DNA from: Escallonia rubra | Taxonomy: Eukaryota > Streptophyta > Magnoliopsida > Escalloniales > Escalloniaceae | DNA length: 64,000 bases | Assembly: GCA_033065855.1 (NCBI GenBank) | Contig: JAVXUO010000878.1 | Location: 310,001-374,000 of the forward strand | Direction: 5' to 3' | Program-made: the position numbers and the translations under genes | In this document: positions 44,974 through 56,425 of the stretch, one piece after another | How positions within the stretch are numbered: position 1 is the first letter of the stretch | Layout: every line of letters begins with the position of its first letter | Notes under the pieces: generated by a model | Databases searched by the model: none | The model's input: the letters and a program-made list of their open reading frames with translations, nothing else | Told to the model about the DNA's origin: nothing

Positions 44974-47545
44974 ATGTGAGAGGTTTGAAGTTACTGAGTC
45001 AAAAATGTATGGTTCACGGTCTGCCTAATATCAATACACTTGATGAATTATGTGAGGGTTGTATTTATGGGAAGCAATGTCGAAAGTCTTTTCCCATTGG
45101 AAAGGCTTGGAGGGCCATTAGGTGTATTGAATTAATTCATACTGATTTGTGTGGGCCTATGAAAACAGAATCATTTCGGGGGAGTAAATATTTTATGTTA
45201 TTCACTGATGCTTATAGTCGTATGAGTTGGGTGTTTTTCTGAAATTTAAGTCTGAAGCACTTGAGATGTTTAAGACATTCAAGACAAGTGTTGAGAAGCA
45301 TAGTGGTAACTACATCAAAGCTCTTCGTACAGATAGAGGTGGTGAATTTACATCTCACGAGTTTGATACTTTTTGTGAGAAAAATGGAATCCACATGGAA
45401 TTAACTGCACCATACACACCAAAACAGAATGGGGTTGCTGAGCGGAAGAACCGAACAGTTGTTGAAATGGCTAGAAGCATGCTTAAGGCCAAGGGTCTTC
45501 CTGATCAGTTTTGGGCAGAAGCAGTAGGCACTGCAGTGTACTTGAGGAACATTTCACCAACAAGAGAAGTTCCAAATTAAACACCATATGAAGCTTGGAG
45601 TGGTAAGAAGCCATCGGTAAGCCATTTAAGAATTTTTGGATGTATATCATATGTTTTGGTTAACTCACGAGTTCGTCAGAAGCTAATGAGAAGTCTGAAA
45701 AATGCATTTTTCTTGGATATTGCTCTTATTCTAAAGCATATCGCTTATACAATACAATAAATGGCAAAGTCTTTATTAGTAGAAACGTGGTATTTGATGA
45801 AGATGGAACTTGGTTTTTTAGTGAAATGGCCGAGTTGTAGCGCCGAGTGAGATTCCAACAGAAAATGATGATGTAGTGGTTAATCCAACATCCACAAACT
45901 CAACATTTTATCTCCCATGACAAGCGACAACAACATCAGTTGTAGTTCAACTTCCTCCGATGAAACTCCCCCAAGGAAGGTTAGATCATTGAGAGAAATT
46001 TATGAGAGATGTACTTTTGCTTTGTTCGCTTCAGACCCAACATATTTTGAAGAAGTAGTTGAACATGAAGAATGGTGCGAAGCAATGAAAGTGGAGATAA
46101 CAGCCATTCAGAAGAATGAAACCTGAGAGCTCGTGGACTTGCCAGATTGGAAGAATGTCATTGGTTTGAAGCGGCTATTCAAGACGAAATGCCACGCTGA
46201 TGGGAATGTTCAAAGACATAAGGATCTTCTGGTAGCGAAAGGTTATTTGCAACAACAAAGTATTGATTTCGAAGAAACCTTCTCCCCTGTTGCTCTATTT
46301 GAATCTGTGAGAGTTATCTTAGCCCTTGCTGCACAACTTAAATTACCTATTTATCAGTTTGATGTTAAGTCATCTTTTTCTGAATGGTGAATTGAAAGAA
46401 GAAGTTTATGTGTCTCAACCAGAAGGCTTTGTAGTTAGAGGCAAAGAAGAGAAGGTATACAGGTTAAAGAAGGCTTTGTACGGATTGAAACAGGCTCCAC
46501 GAGCATGGTACAGCAAGATTGATTCATTTTTTTTCTTGAAAAAGGATTTGCAAGAAGTGAAAATGAGCCTGCACTTTATTTGAAAAAGCTAGGTACGGAT
46601 GGCTTTCTTATAGTATGCCTTTATGTTGATGACATAATATATTTGGGGTCTTCTCATTGTTTGATAGCGGAATTCAAAGATAGTATGATGAGAAAGTTTG
46701 AAATGTCGGACTTGGGTATGTTGCATTATTTTCTCGACCTGGAAATTAAGTAACTTGAAGACGGAGTTTTTGTGTCACAAAGGAAGTATGCTATAGATTT
46801 GTTACTCCTATGAATTTGAATGAAAAGCTTCAGTCACAAGATGGTACTGACATAGCTAATGGGAAAGTTTTCAAAAGTATAGTTGGTGGTTTGATTTATT
46901 TGACTCACACTAGACCCGATATATCTTTTTCTGTGAGTGTTGTTTCAAGATTTATGCAGTCTTCCACAAAGCATCATCTCGGAGCAGCTAAGAAGATCAT
47001 GCGATACATTGCTAAAACTATTGATTTTGGCATATTGTATTCTCATGTATCCCAATTTAAATTATTTGGATTCACTGACAGTGATTGGGCAGAGTTTGTT
47101 GAAGATAGAAAGAGTACTTCTGGAAGCATTTTTATTCTTGGATCACGTGTTGTTTCATGGAGTTCAAAAAAACAAGCAACAACAGCACTATCATCGACTG
47201 AGGCGGAGTATGTTCCTCCAACATCTTCGGCATGCCAAGCAATTTGGTTGAGAAGGTTACTTGCTGATTTTCTTAAGGAGCAACAGAGATTTGGTGTGAT
47301 AACAAAGCCATGATTGCAATGACAAAAAAACCCGGTCTACCATGGGAGAACTAAGCATATCGATATTTGGCATCACTTCATCCATGAGTTGGTAGCAGAA
47401 GACATGATAACATTGAAGTATTGCAATACAAATGAGCAGGTGGCTGATATTTTGACCAAGTCACTTCCTGTTCACAAGCATATTTACTTTAGAAGACGCC
47501 TTCGAGTGTCCAACTTCGAATCAAGGGGGGCTGTTGAAGAATGAT
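44974..47545 (+). pseudogene. Copia 2 integrase, reverse transcriptase and RNase H (broken)
   Basis: Right after the CACTA the frame gives GLKLLSQKCMVHGLPNI and CEGCIYGKQCRKSFP (GAG-pre-integrase). The integrase core follows: IHTDLCGPMK, TDAYSRMSWVFF, RTDRGGEFTSHEFDTFCE, APYTPKQNGVAERKNR. RT shows [45 protein letters not shown] and [16 protein letters not shown]. The YVDD box is near 46622, and RNase H shows LTHTRPDISFSVSVVSRFMQ, FTDSDWAEFVEDRKSTSGS, SSTEAEY and ADILTKSLP. Frameshifts and stops occur near 45240, 45578, 46124, 46388, 46580 and 47311. Confidence 0.92.
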
Positions 47546-47824
47546 TCAAAGTTGTTAAAGATAATTTGTTCTAGAATTATCTTTTAGTGACTTAGTGGCT
47601 TAGTGGTGTAATGGTTTAGTGGTGTAATGGTTTAGTGGTGTAGTGGTGTAATGGTTTAGTGGTGTAGTGGTTCATGTTCTTAGGAATTCCTGTTATGTGT
47701 AAGCCTATATAAAGGCACTAGTAGTTCATCATTTTGTGTGCATCAAAACAATTAAGTGAAATAATCCTCCTATTTCATTCTTTGCTTTATCAATTATCTT
47801 TATCTTGAGCTCTTAAATTCTACA
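47532..47824 (+). repeat. 3' LTR of Copia 2
   Basis: 293 bp, TGTTGAAGAATG...AAATTCTACA. It is preceded by the polypurine tract TCAAGGGGGGC. A slippage-type array of AGTGGTGTAATGGTTT fills 47588-47672. CTATATAAAGG at 47705 is the likely TATA element. Confidence 0.9.
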
Positions 47825-48302
47825 TGAAATATATATATGGAGCTGATCCATTACTCGCGCTAGCAACTTGGTTAAGTTGCCAGCGCGATCTGGCCGTCCA
47901 AATAGATCTGTGGACGGTCCAGATTTATTTTTTGCGCTTTTTTTAAGTCCGTCCGCTACATTATGTAGCGGACGATTTTTTGACAATAATACCCCCAGCT
48001 TGAGCGAAGCAAGTCGCAGGATAAATATCATCCGCTACATAATGTAGCGGATGATGGAACCGCACAGTGATGCACTAAATTTCCATGGGCTTCAATAATC
48101 ATGACAAATGTTGGCGTATTGCGCAGAGAGAGTCAAAGTTACACGGCCAGCAACAACAACTCGTAATAAACATATTTTGTAATGAAGAAGGGAAGAAGAT
48201 CAGAAGCTAGTGATGAGAATTTTTCCTTGCAGAAATCAGGAGTTTACAGAGACCCCCCTTCATCCATTCCCTCTCTCTCTCTCTCTCTCTCTAGCATAAT
48301 TT

Positions 48303-48582
48303 GTTGTTTAAAACCTTGACAATTTTAACGGGATTGCAAACAGAGGAGGATGTTGTTCGAGCATATATACAAAAACCCAGTCGGCAAAACTTGATCAAGA
48401 AGGGAATATAAGTGATTTTGAGGAAACCCATCAATATCCAGATCTTCTGCGTACTTGTCCTTCTGCAGCTTACCTGATACATCTTCGACGTACTTGAGAT
48501 CTTGGTAAATTATGTCAGGTAGAGCAAGATTTACATTGTGGGTGTTGCTGCTGCCGTTGATGCTAGTGTTGTTGGCAGTCAA
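48303..48582 (-). pseudogene. Coding-like captured fragment in the Mutator-like element, unidentified
   Basis: The minus strand reads NVNLALPDIIYQDLKYVEDV, SGKLQKDKYAEDLDIDGFPQ, NHLYSLLDQVLPTGFLYICS to a stop at 48325. The balanced composition and the plausible protein-like order differ from the surrounding element, so I infer a captured host exon or exons. I do not recognise the family. The first frame may join to the M-A-S-E-I start near 48879 through the duplicated region between them. Confidence 0.45.
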
Positions 48583-48602
48583 TGGGCTTTTTTTGAGGAC
48601 GG

Positions 48603-48847
48603 GTTTGGTCTTGAAAGGTCACGGTGGGGAGCTTGCGGCGACAGCAACTTGGGCCTGGATCATCGGTGTTTGGTTGAGAGTGGTGTCAACGGTAGTGGGC
48701 TGGATTGGGAGGATCTCGGCGGTGGTTTGGTCTTGAAAGGTCACGGCGGGGAGCTTGCGGCGACAGCAACTTGGGTCTGGATGTCGGTGTTTGGTTGAGA
48801 GTGGTGTCCATGGTAGTGGGCTGGATTGGGAGGATCTCGGCGGTGGT
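48603..48847. repeat. 122-bp tandem duplication in the Mutator-like element
   Basis: GGTCTTGAAAGGTCACGG.G starts at 48607 and again at 48729. The two units differ at only a few bases and one 3-bp indel, so the duplication is young. It covers the Thr/Pro-rich part of the minus-strand frame starting near 48879 (MASEISSSPPTTTAEIL). Confidence 0.9.
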
Positions 48848-49180
48848 GGTGGGTGGAGATGAAGAAATTTCAGATGCCATGGTTACAGAAGGATTTCTGG
48901 ACATAATTATGTCCAGTTTCAGATGAAGAATTCTTGAATTTCCATGGGCTTCAGTTTCCAAAATATTGTCCGCTACATAATGTAGCCGACGATATTTCAT
49001 AAAACATTTCATCTAGATATTGAAGGGTATATTCGTCAAAAAATCGTCTGCTACATAATGTAGCAGACGATTTTAAAAAAAACGCAAAAAAAGGATCTGG
49101 ACCATCCACAGATCGCACGTGGACGGCCAGATCGCGCTGGCAACTTAACCCAAGTTGCCAGCGCGAGCAATGGATCAGCT

Positions 49181-49183
<3 letters not shown>

Positions 49184-49215
<32 letters not shown>
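49184..49215. repeat. (TA)n microsatellite
   Basis: TA run between the Mutator-like element and the splice donor of OSC exon 1. Confidence 0.95.
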
Positions 49216-49216
<1 letters not shown>

Positions 49217-49224
49217 CAACTTAC

Positions 49225-49428
49225 TTGGTATCTCATAGGAAGATCAGCACTGTGCTTAACTTTGTAACGGTTCCTATGAAATTCTTCACGAGCTTTGTCA
49301 ACTTGGGCCCGCTCTTCCGGCGTTCCAAGGTCTGGATAGAACTCCCAAAAGTTTCTACCAATGTGGTCATTGCCACTTCTAAGCCATGGATTGTCACCGT
49401 CATCTTCAGAGAGTTTAAGCTTCCACAT
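49225..49428 (-). CDS. Oxidosqualene cyclase exon 1 of a second OSC copy (remaining exons not found)
   Basis: The minus strand begins MWKLKLSEDDGDNPWLRSGN, then HIGRNFWEFYPDLGTPEERA, with KAREEFHRNRYKVKHSADLP and MRYQ, followed by a perfect GTAAGT donor (49224-49219). Family first exons start 'MWKLKIAEG..PWL.T.NNH.GRQ.WEFDP..GTPEE...' and also end at this point, so length (68 codons) and border fit. Downstream, the first intron immediately enters a (TA)n tract and the Mutator-like element; no further OSC exon was recognised on the minus strand down to 3.1 kb. It is either a truncated gene copy or a gene with an enormous TE-filled first intron. The frame itself is intact. Confidence 0.9.
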
Positions 49429-49546
49429 AATTGGTTTACTTGTTTCGCTCGGTGCGCTCTTCCTAGAGTCTTAGGGTTTAACAAGTAAGAGAGAAGAAAA
49501 AGAGCGAGTTTAAATTGAAAGTGTATTGAAAGGCGATGTCTGAGTG

Positions 49547-49552
49547 TTTATA
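49547..49552 (-). promoter_or_regulatory. Candidate TATA box of the second OSC gene
   Basis: TATAAA on the minus strand, 119 bp upstream of the exon 1 ATG, which leaves a leader of roughly 85-90 nt. Position and context (GGTATAAACACTC) suit a plant core promoter. Confidence 0.5.
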
Positions 49553-49559
49553 CCGATGT

Positions 49560-51895
49560 ATGCGCGTGTCCGTGCATAATATTGAGAAATATTGTGTGAG
49601 ATTGTGATATATACTCTTGTAGTAGTTGATCAGTTGTATTGCTTAGCCTAGGGATTTTCTGGTGCTAACAGTTGCAAAAGTTAGAGAGTTGAAATGACTC
49701 CAATGACGACTCACCAAAGGTTGGAAAAATGTGTCGCTAAAAGAGGGTAACATTTTGCCCGTGCGAATGAATGAAAGGACTCATGAGTTCAGAGAGAATT
49801 ACCAGATGCAAAATATGTGTTGTCTAATAGAGTTGCTCTCTCTCTCTCTCTCCCCCCCTTCTTTGAACTCTGCACACTCATGGTCTGTGTTGAAATCTTA
49901 AATAAGGAAAAAGTAGGTTTCTGACTTTGATATATTTTGTCGACATGAAAATATAGACAATGGAATGAGCGTGGATCACAAAAGCATAATAAAATATAAT
50001 GAAAAATATAGACAATGAAATGCATAATAAAATATAATGAAAAATTTTAAAATTTTATGTTTATTTCATCAAAGATAGTTACTTTAATTTTTGGCCTGAA
50101 GTTTCTTATTATAAAATAAATTAACCCTTCTGGTGACATATCAATAAGTAATGTCCTTTTGCGTATTTGCTAATTCTGATTTGGTAACTACATAGATGAA
50201 CAAACATTAAAAGTTTATTTAGTACACAAAAAAAGAAAAAGTAAATTCTACTGATAAAAATATGCGAAGAACATATTGAGATCAATTTGCTATTACAGAA
50301 GACATTTTTATTATTTTCGAAGTATCTTTTAAAAATAATTTGTACCTTTGAATGGGTTGCCCATAACGTTAATTACATATTAGTTTAACTTTGATAGAGA
50401 AAATTTTGATCCACATATTTGTTTATAGAATGTGATTTATAAAAGTTAATCAACACGACTAATTAAGTAAGGATGATGTGGCATTTTTAGAAGCAAATGA
50501 AATCTACTAACAAAGTATACAGAGAAAATAGTAATCAGTGCATGAGGTAATTATATAAAATTTTAAAAGTTTAACAAACATGACTATATAGGATATTTCA
50601 AAACCTCATAGTAAGGATATTGTTAAACAAAATTTAACCAACATTTCACAAATTAGACAATAAGCATGCTTACTAAGTAAGATTTATCTTGCGATATAAT
50701 AAGGTTTTCAATCTTCTAAGTTTTAGTCTACATTCATCACAAAATAACTAATATCTTTTTAGATTTTATACGCAATTCTATTCAGAATTATAAAAGTTAA
50801 CATAAAATCATAACTGGTTTGTAAAATTTAGAATGCTTAAGAGTTTAATTTAGAAAAAAATTTCAACATAAAATTAGTTGAATTTAATAAATGCTTACAT
50901 AATTAAGGCTTTAAATTTACACTTTTAATATATCTCATATGAAATCTGCATATTATAGTATTTTTACATTTAACCAATGCGACTAATATGATATCACAAA
51001 ACTTTAGAGTAAGGAGATTATTGACCAAAATCTTTAACCAACATATTTATCAAGTTAGATTCATATTTGAATTTACAAAAAACTTAAATATGAATTTGAA
51101 ATAGTACCTCATTTTTCTTATTAAAATCTCTCACGTAATTTTCGTTTTACACATTAATATTTCATGTTAGAGAGCTTTTTCGATGTATAATATTCAAATA
51201 AAGCCATAATAGGTTATTATATTGGTTACAAAATTTGTATGTTTCAAATCGATTTCGGAATTGCATAACGCTTGTTATTTAAATGTTTACTGTATTTGCT
51301 GATTTAATGTATTTCAAAATTAAGGACCCCATTCAAAATAATGTATGAAAATCTTTAGCAATATTATTATATTAAACATTAGTTTTTATAACTCTTATTA
51401 TGTTAGAAACACAATGCAATGAGGTGTCATGCGCTAACATTGTATTTCTCGCCTCAGTTATTAGATATTATCTCGAGTCAAGCTCTAGTAAGTTAATAAA
51501 ATATTTTAAAAAGTTACAAAAAGTGTATCAATGCATACCGCATTTTAAGAAACAAAAAGATATTAACATCTTATGAAAAAAAAAAAACTACTTTTGCTAA
51601 ACCTATAGTTGTTGGTGAGAAATTTTTATTACTTTATTTGTAATACCTTCGAGTAACTTGTCAAGACTATATTATTATTAGGTTCTTTTAGTGGTCCAAC
51701 CTATAACATTTCAAAATCAAGTCTCTTAGCTTGAAAAGTAAGGTTAAGAGTTCTTTATCTTTTGAATCGTAAATGTCATAGTCCATTCTCATCTTCTTCC
51801 TGAATCATTATTTCAAAAAATTACCAACTTATTAAGATACGAACGTGATATCCAGTAGAATATTTTTCGTCTCATACACATTTAAAATTGCAATT
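49560..51895. other. AT-rich sequence upstream of OSC exon 1, no gene recognised
   Basis: Includes a short (TC)n(C)n tract at 49835-49858 and a small duplication of AAAGCATAATAAAATATAAT (49980-50042). No transposon terminus, coding frame or RNA gene was recognised. Confidence 0.5.
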
Positions 51896-52173
51896 TTGAT
51901 TAGATGATCATGCAATTATTGCGGAATATTTGCATTGGTATATATGTTTGCTTTAATTCCTTCGAACTATAAGTTTAAAGAATAATGAGTAGATTGTGTT
52001 ACAATGTCGTCGCTAGATTTTTGCGTTCTTTAAACTTTTCTTTTACATCGTCACACAGTAAAGTAACATGCACAATCTACTCATTGTTCTTTCAACTTAC
52101 TGTTCAAATGAATTAAAGCAAACATATATGCGTATGCAAATATTACGCAACAATTGCATGAAAATCTAATCAA
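51896..52173. repeat. Foldback element (inverted repeat with about 110-bp arms)
   Basis: Arms 51896-52002 and 52063-52173 are imperfect inverted copies (left GTTTGCTTTAATTC and AATGAGTAGATTGTG against right GAATTAAAGCAAAC and CACAATCTACTCATT). A spacer of about 60 bp separates them. It resembles a MITE hairpin, but no target duplication was defined. Confidence 0.8.
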
Positions 52174-52822
52174 GGTTTTAATAGTCAAAGCCAAAGGCTA
52201 ATACGTAAATATATGTTTGTAGCATAGCGTTTCAACGTTGTAAAATTGATTTTTTTTTATTTATAAGGTTTACAAATATCGCGACAATTACACCACTATA
52301 TTTTTCAAAAATAAATCGAAGTATAGAGTTTGATTTGTTTTTTAAATCCTTATGTATGGGATATAACCAATAGGGTGAGCGTGAGGTCTTATTTAAAAAG
52401 CTGACTTATAATTTGTTTATTAGATCTATATATCACATTATTCATTTTTTAACAATGATTTTTTATATATATTACGTATATATCTACATAAATGAATAAT
52501 GATGGTACATTTAACTCAATTAGAATGTCATATTTTCCCCTTCTAAATCTCATATGTTATTTTCATTCTGTCGATATATGAATTTTTATATTCACATTAA
52601 ATAGTGGTTTTAATAATACAATAGTCATAATAAGTTATTGTATTGATTAGGTTGAGTTCAAAAATATTTAGAATTAATTTTTAAACTATACAACTCTCAT
52701 TATTTTTGTAACATTAATCAAATTTAAAAATAAGGTACCTATCAAAATTCAAATAATTTGTTAGATCATTTTTTTTTCTTGTAACATTAATTTTTTTCTT
52801 TTAAATCGAAAGTATTATTTCC

Positions 52823-52870
<48 letters not shown>
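52174..52870. other. AT-rich sequence, ending in a (TA)n tract
   Basis: No gene recognised. A TA microsatellite fills about 52823-52872. Confidence 0.6.
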
Positions 52871-52875
<5 letters not shown>

Positions 52876-53447
52876 CATCCCAAAATTTTTGGAACGTTAA
52901 CACTCGCTTGATCGTATACACTAAGCCAATAAAACCCTCAAACGTAACTAATTTTACACCACTAGCCAGTCAGAGCAACTAAACCATTGAATAATATAGT
53001 ACTCTTAGTGCAGAGTCATAACTAAAACATCAAGCTTAAGTCAAAAATTCTAAATAACAATATTAACCCACGCAGGGGTTCTACTGACCAAGACTAAAAC
53101 TAAATTTCTCCTTCCCTTTCACACGGCTCAGATATAATCCACACCCAAGGCGATCTACTGTTGGCTATCACCTGCGGAAAGGAAGTCAAAGGGGGTTGAG
53201 CTTTTGAGAGCTCAGTAAGGTAGCTAAAAAAAATAGTAAAGGGATACGAACAATTTACAGATTTAATTAATACGATTTCAATATGGAGGAGATTCAACTC
53301 AATGCCATAAACCAGATACAAATAAGAGCATTTTTCAGATACGATGCAAACAATCACAAATACTTTGAACATGAGCAATTGCAAAGCCACACAAGCAGTG
53401 CAGGGTAATCACTCAGCGAAGCCACAAAGGCGATGCTCACTATCGCT

Positions 53448-53488
53448 TTACACCGGCTAGTCCGTCAAGGCACTAGTCCAAATCAATA
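53448..53488 (+). repeat. Unit of the CACCGGCTAGTCCGTCAAGG tandem array, left of CACTA D
   Basis: A single unit of the array whose other three units lie at 57022-57137. CACTA D inserted within the array, at the ATA ending this unit. Confidence 0.85.
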
Positions 53489-53699
53489 CACTACAAGAAA
53501 ATTAGGATTTTGCGACGGAAGTAATTCCGTCGCTAAAACGTCTTTCAGCGACGGATAAACCCGTTTGTAAAATGTCTGTCGTTAAAACATTATAAGCGAC
53601 AGAAAGTTACCGTCGCTAAAAAGTCTGTCGTTAAATATATCTTTTGTCGACGGGCTTTTAGTGACGGTGTTATTCTGTCGCTAAAAGTCCTTACATAAA

Positions 53700-54765
53700 A
53701 CGCCTGCGTCTTTTTTTCACTCTCCCCATTTCTCTCTGTCTCTCACTCTCACCCACTCACCGGCGATATTGGCGTTCTCCCTCTCCGACGACCGACCTCC
53801 GGCGACATCACCCCCCCATCCCCCGACGTCGTTCCCCTCCATATCCGCGTGCCACCAATGCTGCGCCACCAATTCGCTCAACTGCCGCCGCCGCACCACC
53901 TCTCTGTATGTCCATTTGCCCTAATTTGCTTTAATGCATGTTTAAGCGCCATTTGCCCTAATTTTCTTCAGTTCTGATTTATGTCAATTTGCCCTAATTG
54001 GAACTTGCCCTAATTTGTGTATGGAATTATGATATGTTTCTTATAATTTCAATTATTTTTAATTGCAATTGATTTTGTAATTGATGGAATTAGGTTGTTT
54101 AATTGCTGATGGAATTGAGGGAAAATGGGTGTGAATTGAGGGAAAAAGGGTTTGTATTGAGTGTTTTAGGAGTGTACAGGGTGTGTGTTTAAGTGAGTGT
54201 GTGTAGCAGTAGCAACAGTGGTGTTGTGTGTGGTGTGTAATGTGCTGCAGCAGTGGTTTTGGCATGTGTTTTAAGGGCTGCAGCGCGGGGGGAGGGGGGG
54301 GGGGGGATGTAGGGTGGGTTATGGTGTGTGTTTTACAGGCTACAATAAGGGCCGGAGGTGTATGTCTTAGGGACTACAACATGTGTGTATGGGTGTGCAA
54401 ACAGTGTGGATGATTGTGTATTTGTGCAGCTGTTTTGAGTGTATGTGTGTCCCAAATGAGTGCTTGTCTGTGTAAGTTTAGTGAGTGACTAAATGGAGGG
54501 AAATAGGTGTAGCTTATGACGTGCCGGGTGTGATTGCTGTGAGGTATGGAGTGGAAACAAATTCTATACCTCATTGACAATAACATCGACCTTAATGGGG
54601 GAAAATAGACTCACCACGAGAACAAAAGTAAGTCACTATCTTATAGTGAATATGAAACCGACCCCAAACCTAGAATCCACAGATGCGTTTCACTAATTTT
54701 CAAGCACATGGAAGAGTGAGCACCTCTGAAGCACGGACACCCCTCCTAGGGGGGGGGGGGGGTTT
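53700..54765. other. Left interior of CACTA D, no gene recognised
   Basis: A TC-rich, CCGGCGAC-type leader at 53700-53910 resembles the stretch after the CACTA B left end (13230-13450). After it come G/T-rich sequence and poly-G runs near 54290 and 54748. Open frames here lack domains. Confidence 0.5.
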
Positions 54766-54930
54766 GTGTCCTAAACGGACGAACACCCCGACACCCTCCG
54801 GACACCGCCCGACACGTGTCCGACACCGCCAATCGGTGTCCGATATTTTTTTATTTTTATTTTCCGACACCGTGTCGGACACTTCATCGAGGAGTGTCGG
54901 ACACGGTGATGTGCAGTGTCCGACCGTTTG
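54766..54930. repeat. GACACCG / CGACACGTGTCCGACACC block in CACTA D
   Basis: The same motif type as the block in CACTA C (42085-42520): CCGACACGTGTCCGACACCG and GTGTCGGACACGGTG. Two different CACTA elements share this module. Confidence 0.75.
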
Positions 54931-55160
54931 GGGCTACTTTGGAATTTTTGGAACTAATTTCGGGGGTCAATCGGTATTAAATGTAAGAAGTGGGGGTTTT
55001 TTTAAGAGAAATTGATTGTGCCCTAAATCCCTAATCTGAAAAAACAAACATTTGCAAATCTCACCTTATGGCCGAGAGCTTGGAAGCACCTCACGGAAGC
55101 CATTATCGACTTGTAGCTGTCGCCAGAGCTGTTCGCGACCATTCCGAAGCCGAAGCCGAC

Positions 55161-55184
55161 GATTCCAGGTGTACACCTGGAATC
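55161..55184. repeat. Perfect 24-bp palindrome
   Basis: The two halves GATTCCAGGTGT and ACACCTGGAATC are exact reverse complements. Adjacent sequence repeats GACGATTCCA and CAAAGCTTTTAC (55158-55250). Confidence 0.9.
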
Positions 55185-55976
55185 ACAAAGGATTCCAAAG
55201 CTTTTACACAATTTGACGATTCCAGCCGAAGCCGACGATTCCAAAGCTTTTACCCGCTGGAGCATAGCACTAGTTTATGGGGGGGTTAGAAGCTTTCATT
55301 TTATTGACATAATATTCCTGCGACACCACCCCACTTGATAGATCACAACAAATCCTAACTATATACTACACCACAACGGCCATAGCTAAGCTCCTTAATG
55401 TCAGCACAAGGCAAGATTGGTCTTCACGCTCTCCAAGGGAATAATAACAAACCAGAACAATTAAAAAAGTTTTAGCGACAAAGCTTTGTTATTACTTTTG
55501 CTTTTGTCGCAACACTAACAAGACAAGCCACTAATCATTTGCACCAACATATTTTTTTCCATTCACAAGGATTCGAGCAGTATTTTTTTCAGTTCTAGAA
55601 TATCAAATTAGCTGTAACTACCCCAAGTTAGCCCTAATTAGCAAATCTTTGAACTTTGGTGGTTTTTTTTTGTCTTCGTTGAGATCCAGTGATTGGATTT
55701 GCACTAGGTTAGGTTTCATTCAGTGATTGGTTTGAGATTTTTGGGGTGTTATTTGTAATATGTGAGTGACGTTCAACAGTATAGGTGGCTATTTGGGTGG
55801 TGAAATGATGATGTGCGTAGTTGAGATTTTTGTGATAGTCATTTTAGCTACAACTCACTGTGGATCTGTTTTTTTAGCATCACTTTAACATAATTTGATA
55901 GATTTAATTCAGCTATGAAATTGATGCTCGTCGATTGAATAATCATCGATTGGTTTTTCATGTTAAAGTAGGTTAA

Positions 55977-56425
55977 ATGGCTTCTGCTTCGGTGAACATG
56001 GACGTTTCAGTCAGCAGGCACTTCTTCAAGGTCATGATGCCTGATTTTCATACAGAACTTGTATGTCATCCCGCTTTCTCTGTATTTTCGTGTGTGTTAA
56101 AAGTTTTATCTTTGGTTAAAAACTTACATGTCTTACTGTACATGTATTATGAATATGTTAGGCCATACCGGTAGCATTTTGGAGATTGCTTACCACATTG
56201 AGATTTGAAGCAACTTTAACCAGCCGCAAGGGGTCATGGCTTGTTAAATTGAAGAAGAAGGTTGGCCAAGAGGTTCTTTGCTTCGAAGAGGGTTGGAACG
56301 AATTCGTGCAACAACATGACCTCCATCTAGGAGACTTTGTAATCTTTCAACACATGGGGCAAATGCGTTTTCAAGTCAGCGTGTTTGATCAAAGCACTTG
56401 TGAAAAACCTTTCCCCCAATGTTGA
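55977..56425 (+). CDS. Small single-B3-domain (REM-like) DNA-binding protein gene inside CACTA D, two exons
   Basis: B3 domains bind DNA in plant transcription factors. Exon 1 (55977-56060) encodes MASASVNMDVSVSRHFFKVM and MPDFHTEL, followed by a GTATGT donor. After a 101-bp intron, exon 2 (56162-56425, TGA) reads AIPVAFWRLL, ATLTSRKGSWLVKLKKKVGQ, CFEEGWNEFVQQHDLHLGDF and VIFQHMGQMRFQVSVFD. This is the B3 pattern 'FFKVM.P....L.IP..F', 'W.V.L', 'F..GW..F...H.L..GD..VF...G...F.V..FD'. The spliced product is 115 residues, one complete B3 domain and nothing else; most REM proteins are longer. The frame is open and splice sites are canonical. It lies wholly within the CACTA borders, so it is a captured copy. 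Whether it is expressed cannot be told. Confidence 0.85.

Larger units (their letters stand above)
35749..47824 (+). mobile_element. Copia LTR retrotransposon 2 (plus strand), split by CACTA C
   Basis: A truncated 5' LTR (35749-35869) is followed by a primer site TGGTATCAAGAG (35873), gag and protease to 37167, the 7.8-kb CACTA C, then integrase, RT and RNase H from 44974. A polypurine tract TCAAGGGGGG (47521) and a complete 293-bp 3' LTR (47532-47824) close the element. Gag/pol carries many stops. Joining across the CACTA with one TAA duplicate is consistent with a simple insertion between protease and integrase. Confidence 0.9.
47838..49183. mobile_element. Mutator-like element of the GGGAGCTGATCCA family with enlarged interior (MITE family copy 2, Pack-MULE candidate)
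   Basis: The ends GGAGCTGATCCATTACTCGC and (complement of the right end) GGAGCTGATCCATTGCTCGC continue as inverted repeats through CGCTRGCAACTT. The CCGCTACATTATGTAGCGG palindrome lies near both ends (47942-47970, 48028-48050, 48969-48987 and 49050-49068). Both neighbours are (TA)n, so a 9-bp duplication cannot be judged. Unlike the two ~222-bp relatives, it carries about 900 bp of extra sequence with coding character on the minus strand. Confidence 0.8.
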
